In this document: positions 21,777 through 33,090 of the stretch, piece after piece
How positions within the stretch are numbered: the first letter of the stretch is position 1
Layout: the number at the start of each line of letters is the position of its first letter
Assembly: GCA_038087015.1 (NCBI GenBank)
Contig: JASBNA010000017.1
Location: forward strand, 124,001-188,000
DNA length: 64,000 nt
Origin: Cerrena zonata
Lineage: Eukaryota > Basidiomycota > Agaricomycetes > Polyporales > Cerrenaceae
Direction of reading: 5' to 3'
Notes under the pieces: model-generated
Database searches by the model: none
What the model saw: only the letters and a program-made list of their open reading frames with translations
Told to the model about the DNA's origin: nothing
Made by a program: the position numbers and the translations under genes

Positions 21777-23424
21777 TCAAGTCTCTTCAACGCGACATTC
21801 TTGAATCCTCGCTCCCTCCGTAATCTCAACTGCATTCTGCAGTGGCTTGAGAAGGATATTCCTCCAGACCCCGGAAACTTTGATCCTCGGAAAAAGGCTC
21901 GTTAGATAAGCTGCAGTCTTCATGGGATCGACTATGTGGGAATACCGTATGTCAATGTGCAACTTCAGGTCAGAAGTGCGCCGTATGGGTATGCTAGGAT
22001 CTTCTGGGAACACGGTTTTGTAGGTAATCCATAGATTCCTTAATTGTTGACAGCCTGCCGCCAGAACTTCAAGATCAGTGAGCAAAAGTAGTGTCGAGTC
22101 TCGATCTTCCGACCCCCATTCGCAACATTTGAGTGATATGATGTGAGGCCATGACTCCGCCATTTTTTCCAGCATGTCTCTAGTAAGATGGAGAGGTATG
22201 CCGAAGAGCATAAAGCTTTGGAGAGCTGCTAACTTGAGTGCAGGTGCTATGGTTTCGGCCACAACGTATGAGTCAGGATTGCGGCGAGCAACGTTGTGTG
22301 ACTCGAAGGTCATTCGCAGGCCTCAACGAAGTGAGGGTTCTGTGAATCGTGGCAGCTTCCATAAACTCTGTGAAGGATGAAGATGGACACGGATATGCCG
22401 ATTCCAGGCCAAGGGATGTCAGATTGCCGGGACGAATAGATTTGACCATGCGGATGGCGAAATCTAAAGTGGCAGGACACTTCACTTGGACATTCAAGTG
22501 CTTTAGCGATTGGAAATGGCTATTTGGAAGTGACGATCCTATTTTCGATGTTATAGAATCACTATGAATTGCGAATCGGAGCTCGCGAAGTTTATCACAT
22601 TGGGCTAGATAAACTAGATCGTCATTCGGGATAAGAAAAAATTCTGGGCTCTCTTCAAATCGAAGAGAAGAGAGATTTGGCCATGAACGGATTGCTTGGG
22701 AAAACGAATCATAGGTCGTCGATGAGGGTGTGAATTCGTAGATAGCTACCGACACATCCTGCAGTGCAGGGGCTGAAAGTCGTAGAATATCCCATAATTT
22801 CGTAGCATTGTCCTCTTGGTCGATCATGACACTGATAGATGTCAATGCCGGAGAGATCAGAAATGATATGAGGGGGAAATGCATGGTTCCGGTAAGGGTC
22901 CACGCCAGACAGCTGAGATTGGGTAACAGAAAGTCCGGTGGACGGTAGGCACTAAGCTCTACCAGAAGGGACGGGCTGGTATAACGCCAGGGACGGGAAT
23001 CAGGTCTATAGGACAGTTTTTTGACCCTTCTGGCATACGAATGAAATATATCCCATTCAGAAGGCCCAGGTACTCTTTTTAAAGTAGGTCTAACCTGTTC
23101 AAAGATTATTAGCATGACGATTCTTGTGCACAATCATCATTAACTTACATAATCCTCATCGAAGCCATCTCCCTTGGCTAGAATGAGATCAATTTTCCCG
23201 GCGAACGCAAATGCTAATGGTCGGATATCTTCTAAATGTCGCCATAGAACATCCAAGCCAGGGCCACAGAATGCTCGACAGGTCAGTGAGAATGACAGCA
23301 CATTTTCAGTGCTAACTTCATTCACGTGAGGTTCCAATTCTTCGTCGAACTCCTCCGTTTCTCCTTTAGCGAGGAATTCACCAATCTCCATTAAAACTTC
23401 GGGAATAAGGAGACATGAATGCAT
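21777..23424 (-). pseudogene. F-box-type gene with a 1-bp frameshift
   Basis: The start ATG at 23424 gives MHSCLLIPEVLMEIGEFL, then a segment with SFSLTCRAFCGPGLDVLWRH, an F-box-like N-terminus. Exon 1 ends at 23149. A 54-nt GTAAGT...CAG intron (23095-23148) joins in phase to a long second exon. That exon reads in one frame down to about 22325 (ending IHRTLTSLR) and continues in the next frame from about 22313 (MTFESHNVARR) to the stop at 21777. The neighbouring paralog at 23987-25700 is collinear across this point, so a single extra base at about 22313-22325 best explains the break. No splice signals sit there. The protein would otherwise be about 530 residues. Either a recent pseudogene or a sequencing error. 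Confidence 0.65.
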
Positions 23425-23986
23425 GTTCGAAAGCTTGTAACACGGGAATGACACGAAGGGTACGACACGAAAAGAACTATACCCTAGAAGAAATAAACAG
23501 CCACCGGCAGTTAGGAATCAATTCAGAAGAAAACAAAAATAGACCGAGTACTTTACTAGGTCCCTATGAATTGTCAGACCTACCACGCTGCAAAGGCAAT
23601 TGTGGTAGTTCGTAGATGGCCACTCGTATCGTGTAGCGTATCGTGTAGTTATGTCTTCGCCCTAGGATGAGGGTTATAGCTGCTGGCAAGCCTATCGTGT
23701 AGTAGGCGTGTAGAACTTAGTAACCAGGTGTTTGCACGTTTACGTTTATATAAACGCTCAGGGCTCAGCGAATATTGATCACAATATTGGATATATTGTA
23801 TATAATTTGTATACCGGTATAGTAGTTCCAAAGCTCTTATACACGAAGAGATTTTATAAGCACAACCGAGCTCTATCGCATCATGTGGTAGCTATTATAT
23901 TTTCTCAGGCAGACAGGGGTCTCATACTACTTATACGAAAGAATATGATTATTAGAACATTCTCATACAGTAAGATTCGACAAAGA
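23425..23986. other. Spacer with three TATCGTGTAG direct repeats
   Basis: The decamer TATCGTGTAG occurs at about 23627, 23639 and 23692 within an otherwise AT-rich stretch between the two decayed F-box paralogs. No gene is seen. Confidence 0.5.
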
Positions 23987-25700
23987 CTATACTTCCAGTA
24001 TGCCCATCCCCCCTCTAAGTCTTATCTTCTCCTTCCATTCTTCCGGGTATGGGAAAATACGGAGTTGTGGGTAAAGACGTGTTAGATACAGTGCAGCTGC
24101 CATTTTGCTCACAATGGTACATTGAGACACATCCAACGTCAAGGGAATAGCAGAAGCTCGTTGTGCGGGTAAATATAAATCCTGAAAATGTAAATCCTGA
24201 GTAATATCTCCGTTGAGCGTGGAAGAGAATGGGATGGAAAGCTTCTTCAGCTTTGGGCATAGGTTGGCGAGGGTCTCGAGATACGTGATGTCGAATGTGG
24301 GGAGAGAAGTAGTTTCCTGTAAAGAGAGCCCACTATGGTATTCCAAGCTCGAGATATCAGACCAAGACTGGGCCATCCTTCCTAATAACTCTTTGGTTAA
24401 TCCGAGTCGTAGAGGAAGTCCTCTCATCTCGAACTTGACAAGATCAAAGAGCTGAAATGATGGCTCTATGGTTTCATTGGGTAGAACAATGCCCTTGTTA
24501 ATCGACGTGATGGAAGACAGACGTAGCGAGCGAAGTCTCTTGTGCGTACCGACAGCACAAAGGAGCTTGTAGATCTCGGCGGGTGCATACGGGGTACTGA
24601 TATCGAGGTGAAATTTTTGGAAATCCTGTGAGCGAATTGCCTGGACCATTCTGATGGTGAATAGTAATGAGTCTGTCTTGATCAAAAGAATGTCAAGGAC
24701 TTGCAACGAGATAAAACGGTCCGTCTGCGTGAAGAAGGTATCTATGGTTGGAGATAAACCACAGTCAAGCGCAAATTGTAACTCTTGAAGTCTATTGCAT
24801 TGCGAGAGGACCATGATGTTTTCCACAGACATAGGCAGAATATCCTGCCCCTCTGGAATACGGAAGGAAACGAGTGATTTCTATGAGGAAAGTGTTCTTG
24901 TCAAAGCAACCTGCATGGCTGGCGTTGGCCGAAACGAATAATACTCAATGACGACATGTTTCAATGCGGGTGCAAATACACGTATCAGGTCACAGAATCT
25001 GATCACGTTGGTATTAGACTTGAAGGAGATGGTTATAGATGTCAAAGTGGTCGTGAGGAATAATGTGATGTGCGGGAACAGTTCCTTGCGATGTTCGAAC
25101 CATCGAGCCTCTCGTAGGTTAGGGAATAGGTCACCGGGAGGACGATATGCAGTTAATTCAGCCAGAAAACGTGGGCTAACCATACATTTCCACAAAGGGC
25201 AATCCCAGAATTCTATGGCTCTGACCTGTCTGCCATAGTAAGATCTGAATCGATCCCAGGCTGCGGGGCTAGGAGTCGTGGAGAATCCCAGCAGGATCTA
25301 CACAGTGAATCCGTTAGAAACAACATGATTGATGTCCGACAAACTTCACGATCGAAGACTGGTGCTTGATGCTACTCACATAATCATACTCATCCGCCTC
25401 GCTATTGGTATCCTCATCCTCATTGTCTGCTCCATCATTGCTTCCGCAAAGAACTGGCTGCACATTTGGTTGGAACGCGAAACCTATAGGGTAAGGACTT
25501 TGCAGGGAACGCCACAAGATATCGAGAGCTGGTTCGGTAAAGGTTCGACAAGTCAATGCCCAAGCTAGGAGAGGGTTGTGAGGCATTATTGGTCGCTTTA
25601 TAGCATCCTCCGCTTCCGGGTTTTGCCACACTTCCGCTTCGTCGTACAATTCGCCTGAAATCATTTCTAATATCTCGTAGATTTGGAGGCAATGATGCAT
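23987..25700 (-). pseudogene. F-box-type gene with an in-frame TAG, paralog of its neighbour
   Basis: The start ATG at 25700 gives MHHCLQIYEILEMISGELYD followed by LLAWALTCRTFTEPALDILW. Exon 1 ends at 25380, an 82-nt intron (GTGAGT...GTAG, 25298-25379) follows, and exon 2 runs to the stop at 23987. Within exon 2 a TAG at 24881-24883 interrupts the frame. Both sides continue in the same frame and align without gaps to the paralog at 21777-23424, where this codon is TGG in RSWPNLSSLRF. The simplest reading is a Trp-to-stop point mutation (TGG to TAG). The truncated product would lose the C-terminal half. It is 563 bp from its paralog and in the same orientation, so the two probably arose by local duplication. 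Confidence 0.7.
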
Positions 25701-26138
25701 ATCGATCCTGGTCTTATTTCTGCGACTGATTGCAACCACAGACCCAAGTATGAATACTAAGAAATGTATCAATAATAAACAACGAAAGGTGCAACAAGAT
25801 TATATACCTGTGGATAGGGCTTACTGTAGTACTTGTTACTCGCCTTCAATATATGCGATAGTTGTGGGACAAAGAAGTACATGACGAAGAAGACGACGAC
25901 AAAGACAGTGACATGATCTAGACGGTACTGTAGTGGTAAGTCGGAGGAGCTGATGTTGGAAAGTACAAGGCCGTCCCTATATATGGGATGTAGTCGTGAT
26001 ATCCGGGAAAGTCATGATTGTTATTCTCAGGGTCGGAGTTCCACTATGCGGTATAACTTGGGCTACTGAGCATTACACTACATTATTCATCTATACTACT
26101 GCATGACCAATCCAATTTCTACCTCTATCCGTAAAAAC
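25701..26138. other. Intergenic spacer, no gene seen
   Basis: The 438 bp between the F-box pseudogene start and the P450 stop contain no supported feature. Confidence 0.5.
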
Positions 26139-28312
26139 TCAAACGAAAGCATCGCTGAGCGTAATAATCTGCTTCTCGAATGGTTCGAAGACCTCCTTGG
26201 CCCTCTCGAAATCTGCCCGAATGACCTCTATCTTAGCCGTGTTACGTGGGGTTATCTCACATTTGAATGGCTTTTGCACCAGAAGGACAGCCTATGATTG
26301 GTTAGAATTATTACCAATAAACCCAATATTCCATGTGCGTTGCACTCACTTCTCTGTTCACGTCAACGTTCAAGTTGATCTCGATGGGCTTCCCGGTAAG
26401 GGGGTCTTTTGCCTTGTTGAAATTGAAAGCCCAGAGGAGGTTCATGGTATTGAGGGCCTGTTGAGATATGAAAAAAACAATTATTGACATCAGAAGAATT
26501 ATAGCTTACGATAGAATTATTAGCGAGGTTGATACCAGGGCATCGTCGCTGCAGAGCTGCATCAGTACACGATCGTAGATTTACAATATTTTGAGAAACG
26601 AACCCGTCCGGCACCGAAATGGAAATCATTTCTGCAGCCTGTGGTATCTGCTCCAGACTTGATTCCGAACTCGTTCTTCAAGTATCGTTCTGGCTCGAAA
26701 ACGTCAGGATTTTCGTAGTAATCAGGGTGACGGTAGATGCCCCCTGTCAAAACTACCTTCAGTCCGTAAGTCAAACGAGATTATTGGCTGCAATACGTAC
26801 AGGTATTGAGGAAGATAATAGAATCCTTCGGCACGAGATATTCGCCAAGCTTTAAGTCGGCTGTAGCAGCATGGGGAACGGCGAGTGGTGCAACAGGGCA
26901 GAATCGGTTGACCTTTACTCAAGTGTCAACATACACTCATCCGAAAGGTATTTGCAAAAAATAGCCCCTACCTCGCTAACTAGAGCTCGGACGTACGGCA
27001 GGTTATCCCAGTCAGGGAACCCAGGTGCCCTTTCGGAACCAATGACTCTGTCAATTTCCTCTTGAGCCCGCTTTTGCACATGGGGATGTGTGATGATGCA
27101 GGCCAGCATGGATTGTAAGAAGATGGCGGTTGTATCAATTCCAGCTTGGAGGAGAGAACCGCCGAGGTATCTAGTAAGTAGGTAAACTCATACTCCCACC
27201 GCATGAGTAAATAAGAATAAAACCTACCCAAGGAATTCACGGTCGAGATTGTAGTGCTTCTGGTGTTCGATGACATATTCCATAAAACAATCGTTACCTT
27301 GCCCTTCTTTCATGCGGTCCTGTACCAAGTCAAGCATGCCGAAAAAGATCTCCCGTTGTTGCTTGCGCATCTCCATGCACTTCCTTTTCCACGGAGCCAA
27401 GAATTCAGGAGTGTACTTCAACCAAGGGAACATATCAACAGGAGGACTGTTTCCTGGTCTCATAGCAGCTTCGAGTCTCTGCGTGAACCGATCGAATTTG
27501 TCGACGAAGCAGTCGTGGTATTTGGGGCAGTGAATACCATAGACGACCGAAGTGACAACTGAGGCAGTGTACCGGTAGATGTGGGTGTAAAAGTGCTTTT
27601 AATAATAAACTTTGTGAGAAAGATATAGAAGTGCAAATAAAAACGAAATCTCACCTCTGGGCTGTCGAGCAAGTCGGATAGAAGTTGCGTCGCTTCAGCA
27701 CGTTGAATTGGTAAATGTTTGTTGCAAGCTTCTCTTGATACCATATCGTGAGCCGCTTTACGCATGATTCTCCATTTCTCATCTAATAGGAAGTACGAAT
27801 TAGTCTTGTAAATGAGGTATAAAATCGGTCGCAAAATACCATAGCGCATGAGGGGAAGTTCCATCGAATTCGAGATGAGCTCATCGACGTAGACAGGCGG
27901 CCGGTCTGACGTCATTGCTCCCTTCAAGTCAACATACTCTCGGAGCAATTTCGGACTCGAGATAACGATACTTGACTGAGGACCGAATTTGATCTAGGGA
28001 AAACGGTGAGGATGCATTCATAAAAACGCAGCGAAAACAAAACATACCGAATATATGTCACCATACATCCTCGCCCACTCGGTAAGTCTGGTCATCGGCC
28101 AAACCGCATTAATCAAATTGACAGAGCACACAATAAAATCGTACGTACTTGAGATGGATTCCCCTAGTTTCGAAGACATGCAGGTTACCAAGCAGCGGGA
28201 GAGTGGGGGGACCAGGAGGAAGGCCAGGTTCCCTCGACCCAACTTTGCTCAAGCGGTACACAACCCATACAATGCCGATAATCAATACAGCAGTCACTGG
28301 AGGGGACGGCAT
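26139..28312 (-). CDS. Cytochrome P450 monooxygenase, multi-exon, intact
   Basis: The start ATG at 28312 opens MPSPPVTAVLIIGIVWVVY, a membrane anchor, then the proline hinge LPPGPPTLPLLGNLH. About ten introns were resolved by phase, including 28088-28148 and 26549-26603. Diagnostic motifs appear in order: an oxygen-binding I-helix LLQAGIDTTAIFLQ, the K-helix ExxR formed across an intron (LVSEVNRFCP, E-V-N-R), the PERF-type motif EPERYLK, and the haem loop FHFGAGRRRCPG, whose Cys is the haem ligand. The stop is at 26139. Its length, about 500 residues, is normal for class II microsomal fungal P450s, which insert oxygen into lipophilic substrates at the ER with electrons from P450 reductase. 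The substrate is unknown. The intron splitting the haem loop has an unusual GTTCGT donor. No frameshift was found, unlike in some neighbours. Confidence 0.9.
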
Positions 28313-29847
28313 GGTGAGAGCACTAGTCTTCTAATCCGTTCTAAAACAGCGAGACGGTCCCTAGATATAGATATTCAAGCCGTTAGGTGGTTATGTTTGT
28401 CTGGTGTGCCCGAACCTATCGTCCCACTGGCAAGGATTTCTAGAATAACCTGTGAGAAAGGGGCCAAACTAATGCCCGAGGGCTTGTTCTAAGAACTGGA
28501 TCGTCGTTGATTTCCCCGGGTGCGGAACTATTCGTAATGCAGCATCAATGTGTCAGTCGTACGACGATCAAACCTTCTATATTGAGCGCGTTTGGGGGAA
28601 CTTATAATGATACAGGACGCTCACCTAGAGTCTGACCTGGTATTGGTTTCGAAGAGCTATGAAATGAGGAGAGACACAAATCGCCGAATACTATTGTCAA
28701 GTTCGTATATAGAGCACAGAGTATTCCTGCACAGGGGTGAGTACTCTGAAGTAAACAGGTTTAGGTTTTGTCAACCCTCCAGATGACGACAGTAGACATT
28801 TAGGGGTGGCACTAGGAAGAACGCGCTGATTGTGCGCTGGCAGGCGTTCGGGCACGTCGAAGAACAGGAAGACGCGGGGGTGGTAATAGAGACATGGCCG
28901 AACAGGTTTGAAATAGTTGAACCTACTAAGCTTAACAGCGGCGGCTGGCAATAAGCTATACTTAATAATCGTGCTAAGTAACGGAAGGGGATAGGCATTG
29001 ATGGGAAGATACTTACCTGCAGGTAGAGTTATCGGAATTATCCTCGAGCCTATGATTATTTCGCTAATGCCAACTTGAGTGTCAATGTCACATAGCTTGA
29101 GTATGAGTAAGTTGTAAAAGGGACATGACGCCATAAAGTTTATGCACATACTGAGCTTGACGAAGACCATCATCTTCAAACCTGACGGAAAGACCTTAGG
29201 CTAGTCTCGACTGAGGTGGATACGAGATACAAAAGTTAGTCTCATAGTTTAAAGCATCGCTCTGAGCTTGAAATCTGGCTTTATATTGCTAGAAAGAATA
29301 ATTTCGTCATTGTTACCCTGTACCTCGGTCAGTACTACGAGTCACCGAGGTTGACATGTCTCTCGACGCTGGATGAAATAGTTAAAGTATGATGTAGAAT
29401 GAGAGATTACCTTTCGTGAGGACACAGTACCCTGATTGCACCGGAAGATTGTATGACATCTGGACAAGGAGAAAATCCCGAAGATGGCACCACTTCGGAT
29501 TGGACAGGTCATCAAATGCTTCATCTACAATGATGTTAATTCGAAACACTCATACTTATGGTCAAAATAGTGGTAGGGAATACCAAAGCAAAGCGCTATA
29601 GTGATATGCAGATTGCAGTTGCTAGAGCAATGTCAAGTTACATAAAATTGGGAGCTTGAGAATTTCCCTTCGTATGTCCCGAATCCCACGATCAGATGAC
29701 CTCGATCGCGTCGCGTCGCGTTTCAGTTCTAATTTGAAGCCAGCCTTACAGAGTCATCTCTAGGCATACATGCAAGTGTTATATTAGCCTAAGCTAACGA
29801 CTTTCATACAAACTACTCAAACGACCACAGAAGTACACTATATCAAT
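28313..29847. other. Intergenic region between the divergent P450 and RING genes
   Basis: No supported gene lies in these 1.5 kb. A minus-strand frame at about 28700-29180 has no family features. A repeated TCGCG motif sits at 29706-29720 upstream of the RING gene. Confidence 0.5.
29706..29720. promoter_or_regulatory. Triple TCGCG motif upstream of the RING gene
   Basis: TCGCG is repeated three times without a gap, about 128 bp upstream of the ATG at 29848. TCGCGTCGCG also occurs at 40667 in front of the spindle-pole gene. It resembles GC-rich cell-cycle promoter boxes (MBF/E2F class), but the match is not exact, so the role is inferred. Confidence 0.25.
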
Positions 29848-31503
29848 ATGTTGATCCGCTGTGCAATATGCATGGACCACAAACCCCTGACGGCATTACA
29901 ATTTCTGAAGTGCGGTATGTATTGATAACGGACTGCTCGTAACTTTCACATATAGATGCTTCCCTGCAAAGTGCTGATACTACCCTTCAATAGGACACGG
30001 TAACTGCAAACAATGTTTCCAAAGCTACATAGAGAATTGCCCACGACAACTCAATACTACACGCCGCCAACGGTCCTACCCGTGTCCCCATTGTCGTGTC
30101 CCATTCAAAGAAGTAGATCTACACCCTGTTTTTATCGACCTCAGTACCTCCGCCAACGATGAAGGCTCTGGTGAAGGTGAATCGACATACTCCGAAGCGG
30201 TTACGAAACAGACGAAGTACACGATGGAGAAGATCAATAGTATGAATAGTGATACACCTGTTGGAAGCGTGCAGAGGAGTGAGAAGGAGCTCAAGAAGGT
30301 CGCTGATGCGATTGAACGAGAAGGTGGGGATGTCGTTCAGGTATGTCATCTGTATAATAAACCCTATTCGAACAACCGTATCTAATAAATTATAGGCACT
30401 CCTAGACGCGATCACCCTCTTCCGGGATCGAATAACACCTAAATTCGCTCTTTGTGCAACGCAGCAGAAAGAGCTACTCGCTCTCAAGAAGACTATCAAA
30501 GACCGAGATGTTCAAATTGATACGTTGCAGAACGAAGCTGATCAAAGACAAGCGTTGTTAGAGGATGCTTTTGAAGCTGCAGAGAAAGCAAACAATAGGT
30601 TCAATGGGGAGAAGCATTCGAATCAAACTTTGCAGAAAGAATTGTCGAGTTTCAAGGATGTGTTGAAGAAGAAGGATGAGGATATAAGTGGGTTGAAGGG
30701 AAGTCTCCAGAAATTCAAGGAGAAGGTTAGTGTTCTTCTCTTTCCTTGTTCTGGTTTATCACGAGTGTGTGGGGTATTGATCTTGGATTTTTATATACAA
30801 TAGGAATCGAAACAAACCGGTCGAATTCTTGACTTCAAATCCCGAGTTGAGGGATTGGAACATACCGTCTCAGATCTCAACGCGGAGAACGACAGACTCA
30901 GAGACCAACTCCGCGACGCACGCTTGGAAAGCGAGACTCAACGTTCTGTGTACTCAGAAACTCAGTCGCACATCAGCTCCGTAAGTCTCGATCTGTACAA
31001 AGCATTTGTGACAATAGGATGCTGACGATGGAGAAAAATAGGACGACGAATTAGACATCATCTCCTCCGAACCAGACTTTGACTTTTCGCGTTCCAGTGG
31101 TCCCCCTACACCGCGCTCCCAACCGAAGAAATCCAAAGTGCTCGGGTCCACCAGTTCCTCCAATATACCCACACCTTCCTCATCACAATCCCGGTCCCAT
31201 TCATCAAAGGATCCCTTTGGACCTTCATCAATCAACTCTGCATCATCCTCATCACGTTCAATTTCCACTTCGACGATATCTGCTCCTCAAAAACCCAAGT
31301 TCGCATCTGACTGGTCGGTACCAAATGCCCAATTATCCAAAATCAGTGCGTCTGGGAGTTCGTTAAAGCGAAAACGTTCCACTGTCGAGGATACAGATCC
31401 TGTGAGATCCAATTTCGAGAAGACACTTGGGCTGGATCGGGCTGGGAAGTCGGTCAGTGGGGTTTTGGCTTTTGGAGATAGACGGAAACATTCTCTCAAA
31501 TGA
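29848..31503 (+). CDS. RING-finger protein with coiled coil (TRAIP-like E3 candidate)
   Basis: The start ATG at 29848 reads MLIRCAICMDHKPLTALQFL. An intron splits the Gly codon before the RING histidine (KCG/GHGNCKQC). The zinc ligands follow as CAIC, C, GHGNC, C, then CP and CPHC (YPCPHCRVPF), a C3HC4 RING at residues about 5-60. After VFIDLSTS comes a coiled coil of roughly 200 residues (KELLALKKTIKDRDVQIDTL, LQKELSSFKDVLKKKDEDIS) and a Ser/Pro-rich, basic C-tail with FGDRRKHSLK at the end. Four introns of about 53-81 nt were found. RING plus coiled coil plus a 'FIDL' segment resembles TRAIP/RNF206-type ubiquitin ligases involved in replication stress; that identity is an inference. The stop at 31503 lies 217 bp from the convergent nitronate monooxygenase. 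Two further RING/coiled-coil genes lie at 51.4 and 56.1 kb. Confidence 0.75.
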
Positions 31504-31720
31504 CATTCACACATTGGTCACTTTGTACACTTATCACTATCATTATCACACATGGAAATTTGGATTTGACAATTTTATAGTTGTTCGTATGATATTGAAT
31601 ATAAGATGGTGCGAGAAAACAACAACGACCAAGTCCCGAAAAGATTGGAATACAGAGTCAACGTTTTAGGATGTAGATAGAAATCCAGCGATAAGATTAA
31701 ATATTACATAGAAGGCTCTC

Positions 31721-33090
31721 TTATAGTTTAGCAGAGACCTTGACCAACGCTGCGTTACTCTGCAGAATCTCAGCAGCATCCTTGATCATGGTGTCGACAA
31801 TGACCTTGGCAGGCAGGACCTCGTCGATCATAGCAGCAATTCGGCCGATGAGGAAAGTCCTTCCTTGAAGGGACTTTTCGGGATGGTTCTTGAGCTCCTC
31901 GTCGTGAGGGATGATACCCTTCGCCGTGAGCTCTTTGATCTCGGCTTGTCTGTTGTTGTTCCTATAAATTTTGAGTTCAGTATTACAAGTCTTAAAAATA
32001 TTCAATTGAAAAATGGGCGTACCAGTCATCAACGTAAGGTGTCCTTCGTACTCGAAGAGGGCGACCAGTATAAATCAAAGTGGTAACAGCATCTTCATAA
32101 CCAGCGCTCAACAGGGCATCCTTATGCGCCTTAGGCGCGCCAGCCTCCACACTCGCGACAAATCGTGTGCCGACCCAGACACCCTGAGCTCCCCAAGCCA
32201 AGTTAGCCGCAAGACTCCTGCCATCATAGACGGCACCGGCACCAATGACATAAATTGGTTTACCAGTAAGAGGGGACTTGTGACCTTTGCATGCATCGAC
32301 ACATGCGGGAATGAGGAGGGATGCGGGGACATCACCAGTGTGTCCTCCACCTTCACCGGCTTGGGCACAAATAAGATCAACACCGGCTTCAATGGCTTTG
32401 GCGACGTGTTTGGGGTGTCCAACCATCTAATTTAATATCGGCGTGAGTTAGAGGCCGATGAAGAATGGAGGGGTACATATATGCACTGGAAACTTACGTT
32501 CATGACTGGAATGCCAGCCTTGTGAAGCTTCTCAACGAGCCATTTCGGGGGAACTCCGATAGCACAGACGAAGAGGGAAGCCTTCTCCTCAATAATGACA
32601 TCAATAAGGTCGGGGAGTTGTCCCTTTGTGTAATCATACTATTCAAATGATATTATTGAGTTATTTGAAATAGGATAGCCTGGCCGGAGCTACTCACGTT
32701 TGTTTTGCGAGCGTTTCCTCCAACTTGGGGAAGAAGCAAATCGACACCGAAGGGAGCGTTCTTGTCAGTGAGACCGTTCTTGATCTCGTGAATCTATATT
32801 TCAAGCACAATTAAGCAACTCTGTCGCGTGAGGGAAATAACACAAGGCTGACCTGTGACCTGAGAACTTTGGGAGTGTAACCGACACCACCAATGACACC
32901 GAGACCTCCTGCGTTCGTTACAGCAGCAGCGAGCTCAGGTCCAGCAGCGACATTCATGCCTGAATATAGGAGTTACCCCGCGAAGTGAGCTTCCCCGCAT
33001 TCATAAAGTAAACTGATATCACTTGCCAGCTAAAAGGATGGGATGCTTGATGCCGAAAAGCTCGGTGATGGGGGTAGAAATAACAGACAT
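31721..33090 (-). CDS. Nitronate monooxygenase (2-nitropropane dioxygenase family), copy 1
   Basis: The start ATG at 33090 (MSVISTPITELFGIKHPILL) is joined by a 67-nt intron to the next exon (MNVAAGPELAAAVTNAGGLG). Later exons carry PFGVDLLLPQVGGNARKTN, GVPPKWLVEKLHKAGI, the class signature ICAQAGEGGGHTG with the candidate catalytic His, and IYVIGAGAVYDGRSLAANL for FMN phosphate binding. The protein is about 355 residues, normal for the family, with no frameshift. It oxidises alkyl nitronates (for example propionate-3-nitronate) with flavin and oxygen, a detoxification step; the substrate here is inferred. The first intron has a GC donor (GCAAGT at 33026-33021) with a normal CAG acceptor, whereas the copy at 53055-54378 uses GT at the same place. 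It is convergent with the RING gene and has its start facing the FAD oxidoreductase gene. Confidence 0.9.

Noticed and set aside
28697..29179. 160-aa minus-strand frame between the P450 and RING genes
   Set aside because: Hydrophobic but without recognisable motifs or splice context; treated as chance.
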